In this document: in pieces, positions 42,701 to 54,700 of the stretch
How positions within the stretch are numbered: the first letter of the stretch is position 1
Layout: the number at the start of each line of letters is the position of its first letter
Source of the DNA: Scatophagus argus
Taxonomy: Eukaryota; Chordata; Actinopteri; Scatophagidae
Direction of reading: 5' to 3'
DNA: 64,000 bases
NCBI RefSeq assembly: GCF_020382885.2
Contig: NC_058516.1
Location: forward strand, 10,841,902-10,905,901
Position numbers and translations under genes: made by a program
Notes under the pieces: model-generated
What the model saw: the letters and a program-made list of their open reading frames with translations, nothing else
What the model was told of the DNA's origin: nothing
The model's database searches: none

Positions 42701-45700
42701 AATCTGGTCATTTGAACGCTGAAGACGGAAACACTTTGGCAGTTCAAAGATAGAGTGATAGATCTTTTCAGAGTAGCTACAAACGCACAGGACAAGCTTC
42801 TTATGCACTGGCTAACAGCTACAACTTCTGGTTTTCATTAAAACAAAAAAAAAAGGTGGTGGAGGCTTTCCAATCAAGCCCTGGCTTAACAAGGGCAGGA
42901 GGCTTAATGAGGCTCACGCTAGCAGCAGGACCGGCCTCATTAGGAAAGGCTTCTGAGGGTCTCGCTTAGAGAGAGGATGTTGGGGATCCGCCCCAAAGCC
43001 GAATTCACACGCTGCTCTGAATCTCTTTCAATATTGCTCCGGTGATTTTTTTTTCCTGAAACATTTCAGAGTAAGCGTGCAGACGAGTATGACATAAGTC
43101 GCAAATGACAAATTGGAGGTAGCAGCGAATCATCCCGACAACCAGGTGCTAGACTGCGCAACTTCGACCGCGGTTAGCTTCGTCGAGATTAGCTGAGCTG
43201 TGAACACTGACGCAAACAAAAATGAAAACTCTAAAAAACGAAAGCTAAAAACTAAAATGCTATCCATCCATCCATTTTCTATACCGCTTATCCATCAGGG
43301 TCACGGGGGAGCTGGAGCCTATCCCAGCTGACTATGGGCGAGAGGCGGGGTTCACCCTGGACTGGTCGCCAGTCAATCGCAGGGCCAACACACAAAGACA
43401 GACAACCACACACTCTCACACTCACACCTAGGGGGCAATGTAGAGTAGCCAATTAACCTAATGTGCATGTTTTTGGTATTGTGGGAGGAAGCTGGAGTAC
43501 CCGGAGAAAACCCACGCAGGCACAGGGAGAACATGCAAACTCCACATAGAAGGGCCCAGAACGGGATTTGAACCTGGAACCCTCTTACTTTGAGGCGACA
43601 GTGCTAACCACTGCACCACCGTGCTGCCCAACTAAAATGCTAAAAGCTAAAAAAAACTGAAAAGTACAGCGATGCGACTAACAAAATGAAGATCGACTAG
43701 GGGGCCCCTCACTTTTGCCCTCACTACCTCTGAAATAACTGCAGGTATGTTGTTGGCGTGACGACGTTTAACATGATGCTTTGGAATAGTCACTGACTCA
43801 TAATCGCTCGCTGACTCCATCAGTGTCACAAATCCAAATTACTATCTCCACATGTACAAACTACTGACCTATGAACTGTGCTGACTTTAGGATGTCCGCG
43901 ACAACGGAGAGGAGCCGCTGGGATTTGTTTTTAATGTTGTCAGATGGACTGTCTGCGCGTTGACCCCTGCTGTAGTGATGGACAGGATAAAGAGACAAGC
44001 CACCAGCTCTCTCTCTCTCTCTCACACACACACACAGCTTGTAAACTTCAGAGCATTTTACCAGCAGAATGTTGCTAGGAAACCAGTAGGTGATTAAAAT
44101 GACGGTTCACTCCCAACACACACACACACACACACACACAGGCACAGCAGCCCTTGTCTTGTAAAAGCTACGCTCTTTCCATACACCATCTGAGCCTTTT
44201 TGGTGCGTGGAGTGTGTGTGTGAGACAAACATCAAAGTGTGTGTCCTGGTGTTTATGTCTTATTCTAAATTGAAAAAGCTGACTCGATGAAACGTTACAC
44301 GCTCCCGCTATTTGTCGTTGTTTGCCTCTACAAAGTGATGTCACGCCTCCAGTGTGGTTTCACTTTTCTATTTCAAGTTAAACAACATTAATACAGACTG
44401 TTAGGTGGCTTTCCTATAGGTCAGTGCCTGATCAGCTCACCTGTAAGGGCCTTAATGATGTCATTCTAAACTCTTTCTGTGTGGGCAAGCTGATGTCAGT
44501 GTTTTATTTCAAGTCCAATCTAAATGTGTCTTTATTATTTTGTACTAAACTTCATGAGTAAACTGATCTTCATGTGTAAAACTGTGTAAGGCCCAGTCAC
44601 TTCACTTTGGATCATGTAATACTGTTGATCTCAGCATCCTCATTCTGCCTCACAAATATGAATAAAGTTGGTTGGACATTGTTTTGAGTAAAATCTGGAA
44701 ATAACCAAACAGCTGTGCACTTATGCAGCGAACTCAGTAATCTTGTGACAGGATGCTCTCTTCTACAATGTTAAAATACCAGAAAGATATTAGAATGGCA
44801 CTTAAAACAGACAGAAATGGTGGAAGAGATGTTATAAAGAGCTGTTTGATTGGACCAAAATCTCATATCCCAATATAGCACATTTTCTGCAAAATCAGCA
44901 GATTTCAGACCTGTCAGACCCCTCATACCCAAACCACATCAATGTCACAGGAGCAGCCCCTCTTGGCCTTGTTCTGTGTCACGTTCCCTTCCCCTCCGTG
45001 GGTTTTTCTGTTGCCTACATGCAAATTTCCGGCTTCATCGCTGCAGAACGATGCAAAGCAGCCTCTGAATGATAAAAAAAAAAGGGGCCTAAAAGAATTG
45101 TGGCGCAGGGAATAAGCATTACATTATACAATATATATATTATATATTATATATTTAGGCCTGATTCATCGGCCAATGCAGCGGTCCCATGTAAATGAAT
45201 GAGGGGGTGGGGCAGTACTGCCATCTGTCTGAATAGTAACGCCTGAATATTTGAAATACAGCATGTTTTTCATTTTAAGCCAATTATACAAAGTCTGCTT
45301 TTGATATTTGCCCGTAGTCATCATGTGATAAGGTTGACTGGCGTGAAAAGTTCCTGACTTTAAAGTTTTTAGTAACGCTGAATGAATAGCTGGTGTGAAA
45401 ATATAATTTCCATCCAGCTCTGTTGGAGTTACTGTCCTGTCAACTGGCTGCAATTACTTATGGACTCCTTGCTGATGATTTGTGGTAACGTTTGCGCCAC
45501 AATTAACTTCATTCAGCTTTGGTTTGCCAAGGGTTATTTCAGGAGGGTGGCTGGTTCTGGTGGGGAGGTCTGGTCTGCCTCTTCATCATCTTGCCCACTA
45601 GGACACCAAATACACCAGAAGTGCCAGTGATCAACTTTCCTACAGCCTTGCACTGGCACTTAGGTTACTAAAAATACTTTATGCAGCTCACAGTAGACTA

Positions 45701-48700
45701 AACACTGAGTGGGAGTACTGGGAGATGCTCTTAGAAATATATCCTCATTGTGTTTTGGTGAACCTCCTTTACCTCCTCATCACTGGGTTCCTCAATTATG
45801 CATATTTTCTACAGAGCAGCAACTGTTGCTTTTCTCAGGAAGGATACCAAAGTCGAGTTTGTTGGTTCAGCCCATCTTTTATTTCAGGGTAGATACACAG
45901 TCTCTGGAGACAAATTATGCCCCACAGTTGCCAGAGCGATGTCGTCCAGCAGTCTATAATGATCAGCTTTGTCAGGAAGTGCTCAAATGTTATGGGGAAG
46001 CTCTTTGAAAGTGTGATTTATAAGCTACCAGTTACTTCCCATTGGAAGACCTACAGCAAAGCCTCCCTGAAGAGAGAGATAGTAGGGCTTACTTTAGGTG
46101 CGCAGAATGTTGAGGTTTATTCTCCTCTTTGGACGGGGAAATATGAGTTTTGGACTGGAATTGAAGTTTGATGATTATGATGAATATGTGTATAATTTCT
46201 ATTTTACCATTTTTTTTTGGTTTTATGTTTGTTAACTGATTTTGGAAGTGAAAGGGGAGGTGCGGTGGTTAGCGCTGTCACTGTCACCTCATAGCAAGAG
46301 GGTTTCAGGTTCGAATCCCGGTCTGGGCCCTTCAATGTGGAGATTGAATGTTCCCCCCTGTGCCTGCGTGGGTTTTCTCCGGGTACTCCGGCTTCCTCCC
46401 ACAATCCCAAAAGCATGAACGTTAGGTTAATTGGCCACTCTACATTGCCCCCTAGGTGTGAGCATGTGTGATTGTCTGTCTTTGTGCGTTGGCCATACGA
46501 TTGACTGACCTGGGATAGGCTTGATTTTGTGGTATTTTGTCTTTCCCGTAGAATTTGAATGGAACTTCAGTCAGGACCTTTCAGCCATCTTGGTGAAACA
46601 GGAGGAGCCTGATGCGGGCCAGCGACTAGATCCTCAGCCCTCGGAAGGTCCGCCTCTCGTATTAAGCCCTGCCCCCCCACACAGAGGATCTCCATGGAGA
46701 CACGCGGTTAGCATCCGCAACCAAACCACTATAAGTCATGTTGTTTTAGCTGATGCTGAAAAAATAAAAAATAATAAATAAATAAAGCAATGCTCATGTG
46801 TTTCTGTAGGAGCGCAGTCAAGACGAAGGGAAGCCAGTAGCCATAAAAGATGAACCCAGAGAGATTGGACAGTACCTCGGCCTGCCCAGCGGTACACACA
46901 CCACACCCACATGTTGCAACACACACATCTCCCGTGTTACCAGTAACCACATGTACCTGTCAAAGAAAAGGAGGAGCACTCACTCAACACCTTCGCCTCC
47001 TTTAGACGATGCTCTCCAGCTCCCGCCCACCCCTCCTAGCAGTAACCATGGCGACAGCGACGGGTCCCTCCCTCCCTCCTCCCCGCACCTCCCTCTGCCA
47101 CCGTCTTCCCCTCCACCACAACAGAGGCCAGGAGGTCGTGCCTCCTCCTCTTCCTCCTCCTCAGCCATCTCTTCTTCACCACTCCTCACTGCACCACATG
47201 TGAGTAAACAAGCTACAAATTACCTGACCATACAATGTTGTTACAGGCCTTTATAGAATATATGCACTAGTGTGTCCTGTGATAATGCATAGTTGAGGAT
47301 GTTTGAACCAGCTGCCATCATGGGGTTAAATCAGTCCTATAATGTGCTGATAAAATAAGGCCCATTCAGTGAAATTCAATAATTCACTCTGTGGTCCATT
47401 GTCTTGTGTGATTCAGCAGCTTTTTCTCTGAACCAAAGCATCACATTTGTACTCATGTAATGCCTTCTGACCAAATGTTTACACAGAACTTTATAATGCC
47501 AGCAAAAATGTTTGATTTGATAAAGCTATGAAAACACGATTTCTCTCAGGAATCCCCTTTTAGATAAGAGCCAGGGTGTTTGACGTGGGTAATCACACGC
47601 CTGGCTTGCTGAGAATTTGGCGAATTAGTTCATGTAGGAGTGTTGCTCAAAGGTGAAAGCTGTTGATAATGCTTGTTAATGTATTGATGCGTTCCCTGTT
47701 TGATTGCGCAGAAGCTGCAGGGTTCAGGACCCCTCATGCTGACAGAAGAAGAGAAAAGGACCCTGGTTGCTGAGGGTTATCCAGTACCAAACAAACTTCC
47801 CCTCACTAAGAGTGAAGAGAAGGCACTGAAGAGAGTCCGACGGAAGATCAAAAATAAGGTAAACACCCCAGCTTCTCCAGACTGAGGACGGATCAGATAT
47901 TCAGAGAATCAGCTGGACCGAGAGTGAAGCAGAGCTGGCAGGAATCTTTTGATCGGTGACATTTTTCTGACATCAGTAAGCTCAGACAAGAATGATGAAG
48001 AAACAGAAATATTATCCCTGATAAACTGGATTCAAAGCGTTTACCAAGACTGCGAATGGGCTCCATCTGCGCCACCCTGAGAAGAATCCAGAAGTCACTG
48101 CACAAACATCAAGAAGTGTTGCTGATGGGTTTTTTTTTTTTTCTGTTTTTCTAACCAGATCTCAGCTCAGGAGAGTCGAAGGAAGAAGAAGGAGTATGTG
48201 GAATGTCTGGAGAAAAAGTAAGTCTTTGGAAAAAAATTGTCCCCATTTTTTCCACTCCCTTTTCTCTCCTTTTGGTTTACCTTTGTATCTGTCTGTCTGC
48301 ATTTTCCAAAACCTTTTTTTCTCATTATAATCCCCTCAAACGGTATTAAAGGAACCCTCCTAGAATATATAAGTGGCCATAATATAAGAATAGAAGAATA
48401 GTTCAGCTGAGCAACAGCCTGGAGTTGATGTATTGTGGAACAAAACAAAGCGCTTGCAGCAAGCGCTTTGTTCAAAGCATACTGACACGTCTCTCGGTGC
48501 CGTCTAACCTCCTCACTCAGTCTGTCCATTAATTATTTTATTTTTTTTTTACTGAAGACGTTTTTAGCTTCATGGTTAAAATTTCCTATAACAGCCGGGC
48601 ACTGTAGTCTTTAGCAAACATTACCCCGGGCCAGACTAAATGTCGTATTTGCTGGGGACTATTTTCAGCTGCGGATTGACACACATTTAGTGCTCTAGTG

Positions 48701-51700
48701 AGTAATTCCAGCAGGTCGGTCTATTTGGGATCGATAAATAAACTAGGAGTAACACATCACCCAGTGCGTCAGTGTGGTTCATGGGAATATTTTTAATAGT
48801 TTTTGGAGCTCTATGCCACACAGGAAGTAGATATATCATGCTTTAGTGGTTAATAGGATTGGTTCATTATCGCCTTTTCTCCTTTAAAAGAAAATACTCA
48901 GCGGATTTGTTCTTTAAGCTCGCGGCTGGCCTTGGGACCTCCAAAATCTGTTATGTACCAGAGGTGGAAAGTATGTTTGCTCAAGCGCTGTCCTTAAATA
49001 ATTGAGTATTTACATTTTATGCTACTTTGTACTTCCGCTCCACTACATTTCAAAGGTAAGCTACCTTTATTTGACGGCTTTAGTTGCTAATATATGAAGA
49101 TTTTTACGCAATAACAAAAAAAATAAAAATAAAGATGAAAGCAGGGGTTTCCAACCTTTTTGGATGGCGATGTCTTCCAAAGAGCAGCGTGCGGTCGGTC
49201 TCGAAATTTACATTTTCAGATGTCTGGGCGTTAACAGCCCCACCACCAAATAGTGATCTTTCCCTCTGAGCTTCACGCATAGTTTCATTTCGGTTAAATT
49301 TTCAAATGCATCTAATATCTCACCAAAACTCAAAAATAAGAGGAAAGAATAAAAAAATCCCAAAACTGAAAACAGATTTGTGTATTTGTGTTCTTATTTT
49401 CTCTCTCATTAATCATCTGACAAGCCCGTCAGACTGCATAAAACTGAACATAAAGTACTTCCAACTAGTCCACATGCAGCAGCTGTTTCACTATCAGTCC
49501 AATGTGATCTATAATAATATATCAGTAAGCAGTACTTTTGCTGCTAATACTTATTTTTAATGCTGCACTTTCTCTTGTAATGTGTTTTTACATCGCTGTA
49601 TTGGTACTTCTACTTCAGCAAAGGATCAGAGTACTTCCACCGCTGTTGATGTACTCATCATTTACTTTAGATGTTTTGCGTAACGAATGAATCAATGAAC
49701 TTTTTCTTCCACCTCTCCAAGCTGTCTAACAAGGCGGCCATGTTGGCTCGTGAGGTTTCCCCAGAGTCGATCCTTTTTTTGTTTTTATACATAATTGTGC
49801 TCTTTATGCGCATTTGCTGGCACAGAACAAAATAAAAAACATGAAAAATGCAACTGGCAACAGAGGGAGAAGATAAGAGTTTTCATGCTGAGGTGAACTT
49901 GGCCCTTAAAGTTTAGTTAAGAGGCTGTTTTTTTTGTGTGTGTGTTTAGAGCTTTGGAGTCTGATTTCAAACACACGAGTTCTGTAGGAGATTAAACTAG
50001 AGGCTTGAGGCTCAGGTATGTCCATATGACCGCATAATATTTACAAAATGCATTTCATCATCAAAAGTGAACAGAAACTCCATCCTCTCTGCTTTCCTTT
50101 GTTATTCTGGCCATTCCTTGCTATGGCTGGACTCCAATAACCTGCTGAACACATGAGACACATTCAGAGAGTCAAAGAGAGGTGAAAACGTGGGCTTGCT
50201 TTTACATCGCTTTCATAGCAAACAGTAAAGTGGATAAGGTTCATACAGGTGGTACCCAAATGTCTGATTAATCCCATTAGAGCGCGTGTCCTCGCGCGGG
50301 GACTTTTACATTAATCAATACTCGAGAGACGTAAAATGAAGCAGAAACCCTTTTCTTTGTGTTTTCTTTCTTGGACGCAAGGACGAGGATCCCTCAGAAA
50401 GAAAGCAGCGGGACGACTCGAAATGTGTCTGAATGGGTCGCCTTCAAAGCAGACGCATGGGGGGGGGGGGGGTCAGGAGGATTAGGAGGAGCAGAATGGA
50501 AGACTGACAAGATGTTATTTGTTGATAATTGAGATCAATGGGATTAGCAGGAGATGCGGGGAAGACACAGTTTGGAGGAGAACATCTGTCATCCTGCAAA
50601 CCTTTTTTGTTTTTTTTGTGTGTGTAGTTGGTGGAAAAAATGATGTACAGGAGAATTTCACAATGTCTCCAGTGTTTTAGATTATAAAGACATAAAGGAA
50701 TAACAAAAAATGATGGTACCATATTTTCAAGTGAAGAGATGGTTTCCCCCTTCCATGTATGGAAGAGTGGAGTTCCTCAATAAGTATTATATTAAGTATT
50801 CTGAGTATTTTATTAGCCTACACTAGTATGAGTTAATATGGTTAAATGACACACTTTTTTTGGTCATAAAACTACACCTGTCACCTCCAAGTTCCAAACC
50901 TGGCAGCTTCATTTAACTCCCAGAGACCCATAAAGCACCCAATGCTCACATGCTGGAATATGAGGAAACACTGATTCACAAAGGCTGGGACTCTTGGAGG
51001 TCTGGGGGACCTGTGACCACTTAGCATAGCTGGTAATTCAGCCCTGATGAGTGATATTGCTTCTCAGAACCCACGGCACAAAAGAAAAAGAAAGAAAGAA
51101 AGGAAAGAAAGCCGCAATCGCTCTCAAGGACGCCGTTTGCTTCCGCCGCGAGTGGGAAGCCGGTTGTGATATTGAATGATAATGCCAAAAATCGAGAAAG
51201 CGGATCTGTGGTTGAAATGTAGCAGCGACAGAGCTGAAAGCACACCGATTGTGTGATTTTTTTTCTTTTCTTTAAGAAAAGAAATTAGCCAAGAGTTACA
51301 TGAAGCCAACGAAATCAGACAGTGATGCCCAGCTGTGTGTTGCGCCTCTGTAGACATTTGTTTTCCCCTACAATAAATGGTAGATGGGTACTTGGCTGGG
51401 AAAAAAAAAATATTTCAAGAGGGGCTCATTTGAGAACCACTGAAGTAGATGAAGAAATGGAGGTTTGGTGCAGAACCGTGGACCGAGAGCCGGTCTGCGT
51501 TCTCAAAAGGGAGAAAGTGTAAAATCAGAGCTAAGATGTACACTGACAAACATCTGTCCGTCTGTGTGTGTGTCAGGGTGGAGAGCTACACGTCAGAAAA
51601 CAGCGACCTGTGGAGAAAAGTAGAAAACCTGGAGACCGCCAACCGGTGAGCCTCACACACACTCACACTCACACACACACACACACACACACGCTGGCAT

Positions 51701-54700
51701 TAGAGTCATCTTTTGTCTCTGAACAGACCGAAACAGTTGCGTGCCGGCGCCAAACTCTATTAACGCGGACCAAAACGTTCTTGTTACTGTGTTTTGGATT
51801 ATCGTCGCTGAAAGCAGCAACGAGTTGGCAAAGAACGCGGCTTGATAAGCCGAGCGCTGAATGATCTGTGTCGCAGCAGGGCCAGAGAAACTCGCTCGCT
51901 TTTTCTCTTTTAATCTTCCTCCGAGAGATAACAGCGATTATAACGTCAGGCAGGAAAACTTTGACTCAACCATGTAGACTTCAAAGGACAGAAGCCCCAG
52001 ACTGTAGGTTATACATAGGAGTATTTATGCTCTGTATGTAAAAACTTTTGGGCTCTACAGTTTACATGTAGTGTGTTACACTAAGAGAATTATAGGAGAA
52101 ATTTGTCTGCTCTATAAGCAAAGTGTGGAGTCACCCAACGCAGTTTGTCTCCTCTGTTATTATAACAATATGAAACCAATGTGCTATTATCCTGGAGTGG
52201 GTTGGGTACATGGGTGGGTGGGTGTGGCGGGACAAAGAGCTGAGGGTTGAGGGCAGGAGGAAGGGGAGGAGTGGGGGGGGGTCTGTCTCTGTGTCTGTCT
52301 GTCTGTGGCGGCCTCAGCCTGTCATTAAAGCTGCGACTCAACAGTAGCTTTCATCATGGAAGGCAACCCACTCCCTTCCCACCACACACACACACACACG
52401 CTGATGAATATGTTAAACCACCGCACGGAGGAACAATGAGTTGGCACAAACTAGAAAACATGAGTCAGCACGCTTGCTCTCACATAAAGTGCCCCGATTG
52501 TGTGCAGGTCTAAAAAAAAAAAAATAAAATAAAAACTAAACAAAAACTTTTTCAAACGAATGAACTAAATTTAAGCTCCCAGTTTCTAAAAATGCCCCAA
52601 ATGCAGTTATTAGTGGTCATTTTGTTCTCCCATGCAATGGTTTGTCTGGGCTGCACGTCCACTTTAATTCATGCAGAACTCATATAGTGCTACTGGTTCA
52701 TTAGTTGTACAAGAATAGTCTTAACTCAGCCCAAGGCTGTAGCCATGGAAGCAACATGGGGGGGGCACATCTGCCAGGGTCCACCCCTTAACAGTTTTCT
52801 ACTATATAATACCTTTGAAAGTAACGAAACAGACAAACTTAGCAGATTTGCAGACTGATTTAGTAGACTGATTTGACTTAGCAGTTGAGTAATGGCTTCA
52901 GGTTTTAGGCAAAGCAGATGTAAAGCTGCAGTAGTAACATTAGAAATGGCAATACTTATATATAATAATAAGTTATGATTATTGCTACATTTGCTAATCA
53001 TTATTTCTGACTGTGGTGTGTGGTTTTCTATAGTAGCATCCTTGGACAGGATGCCCCTCCCCAGTGTTTAGCATACTTACTGAAGTGACTTAGTGTTGTC
53101 TTGTCTTAGCCAGAGTCAGATGGGAAAATTTATAGTAATTTCACCTCTGTGTGTTGAGCGCAGATAGAGTTTCACTATATGTTTAGCCTAGCGTAGCACA
53201 AACACTGGAAGCAGGGGGAAACCGCTAACCTAGCTCCCCTTAAAGTATTAGAAAAAAAAACACACCTCCAACACCGTCTCCTTCCTTATGGTGAATATTC
53301 ACACACACACAAGCACTCACCCAGTCAACCAGCATGGCTTTTGGAAGCCCTGCATATTTAAAGCAGCAATAACTTTAGCAGTGAATCACTGTGGTTTTAC
53401 ATGAAAGTCAAGCTGGTCAGTATCATCCCATGTAAGTTTATCACAGCTGGCAACTGGCAGTTTTAATGCTCCACTCTGGTGCACGTGACAGCATGGAAAT
53501 TTGAAACACTAGATGTACAGACACACTGACTCACTGTTTAGTTTGCCACCTGAATATCTGACAGACTTTATTGTCTGGTTTAGTTTATTCAATGAAAGGC
53601 TGCCTGACTGAACATTGGTTCATAGTGTGTTCAGCCTGAACTGGCTCTCCGTCTCCACCTAGTGGTAGGAGTGTGTCCTTACATCTACTGACAGCTCATA
53701 CCATCAGAACCCTGCTCTCCAGATCCCACTGATACACAGTTTTCCAGTGGTTTTTACTGGTTGGCTCTATCCAACCTTACTGTACTGTTAACTTAATCTG
53801 CCCAGTTGACAAAGCAACAGTAAATCAGGTGGATGAAGTTTACTTTAATATTTATTACTGTAAAAGAAGAGAGAAATTTCCTCTAAGGAGATTAGAGGAA
53901 AAAGTGTACTGCACATGGTGAAATGAATCTCTCGGGTTCTGCACATATCATAAACTCCAACAAAGGTTTTCTAATCCTACCTTTGACCAACAATATCGCA
54001 ATATAAGAATTTAACTGATGTTACTTCCTTGAGGTGAGGCACAAACTGTGGGAGGGTTGAGTTGACACAGTTCAAGGAAAGACAACCAAACATTGGTCCA
54101 CCTTGGATTTAACTCTTGCACTCCTCCTCCTTTGTCTAGCTGTGAAATGAAATCCTCTGCCTGCCTTGCTCTCTAATTTCTCTCTCTCTCTCTCTCCCAC
54201 CCTTTAGGTCTCTCCTACAGCAGCTTCAGAAGCTTCAGTCGCTGATTTCAGGGAAAGTTGTCCCTCGTTCTTGTAAAATGGCCTCAACTCAAACAGGGAC
54301 ATGCCTCATGGTAAATAAATTCTTCCTCTTCCAGCTCTTCATTGAAGCTCTGACATCCTGTTGTATTCATTCATGCTGCCTTCACAATTGGCCTTAAACG
54401 TGAGTGTGTTGTTTTGCGCCTCTCTATGCAGATGATGGCCTTGTGTTTTGTCCTGGTGTTGGGCTCCTTCTCTCCCTGCCTCTCCCCCCTCTCCTTCCTC
54501 ACCGACACCTCCTCCTTGTCCTCATCCCCCTCTTCCTCCAATCCCTCCTCCTCTCCTCCACTTCCATCAGCGGACCTCTACACCACCAGTCAGGGTAGGT
54601 CTATAAATACATTATTATGCTAATGTTATTATATTCAACAACAGATATAAACTTTCCTTATGTATTTCACCCTTGGTGAACAGCATCATACATTTCCCAG

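Larger units (their letters stand above)
38536..46551 (+). other. creb3l1: creb3l1 intron 3 (8.0 kb)
   Basis: No further creb3l1 exon was found. The intron contains a perfect hairpin at 39674-39703, a long CA tract at 39747-39797, TC tracts at 39884-39902 and 42224-42252, a poly-T run at 40953-40972, an AT-rich near-palindrome at 40256-40310, and two SINEs in opposite orientation flanking an unidentified open-frame segment. Confidence 0.6.

Noticed and set aside
46951-47256. Ser/Pro-rich open frame as a separate gene
   Set aside because: It is creb3l1 exon 6 read through its flanking introns.
48444-48472. Hairpin loop read as an IRE1-type (CNGCAGN) splice site in an ER-stress gene
   Set aside because: The loop is three bases, not seven, the first loop base would be U instead of C, and there is no partner hairpin. 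It also lies inside a normal GT-AG intron.
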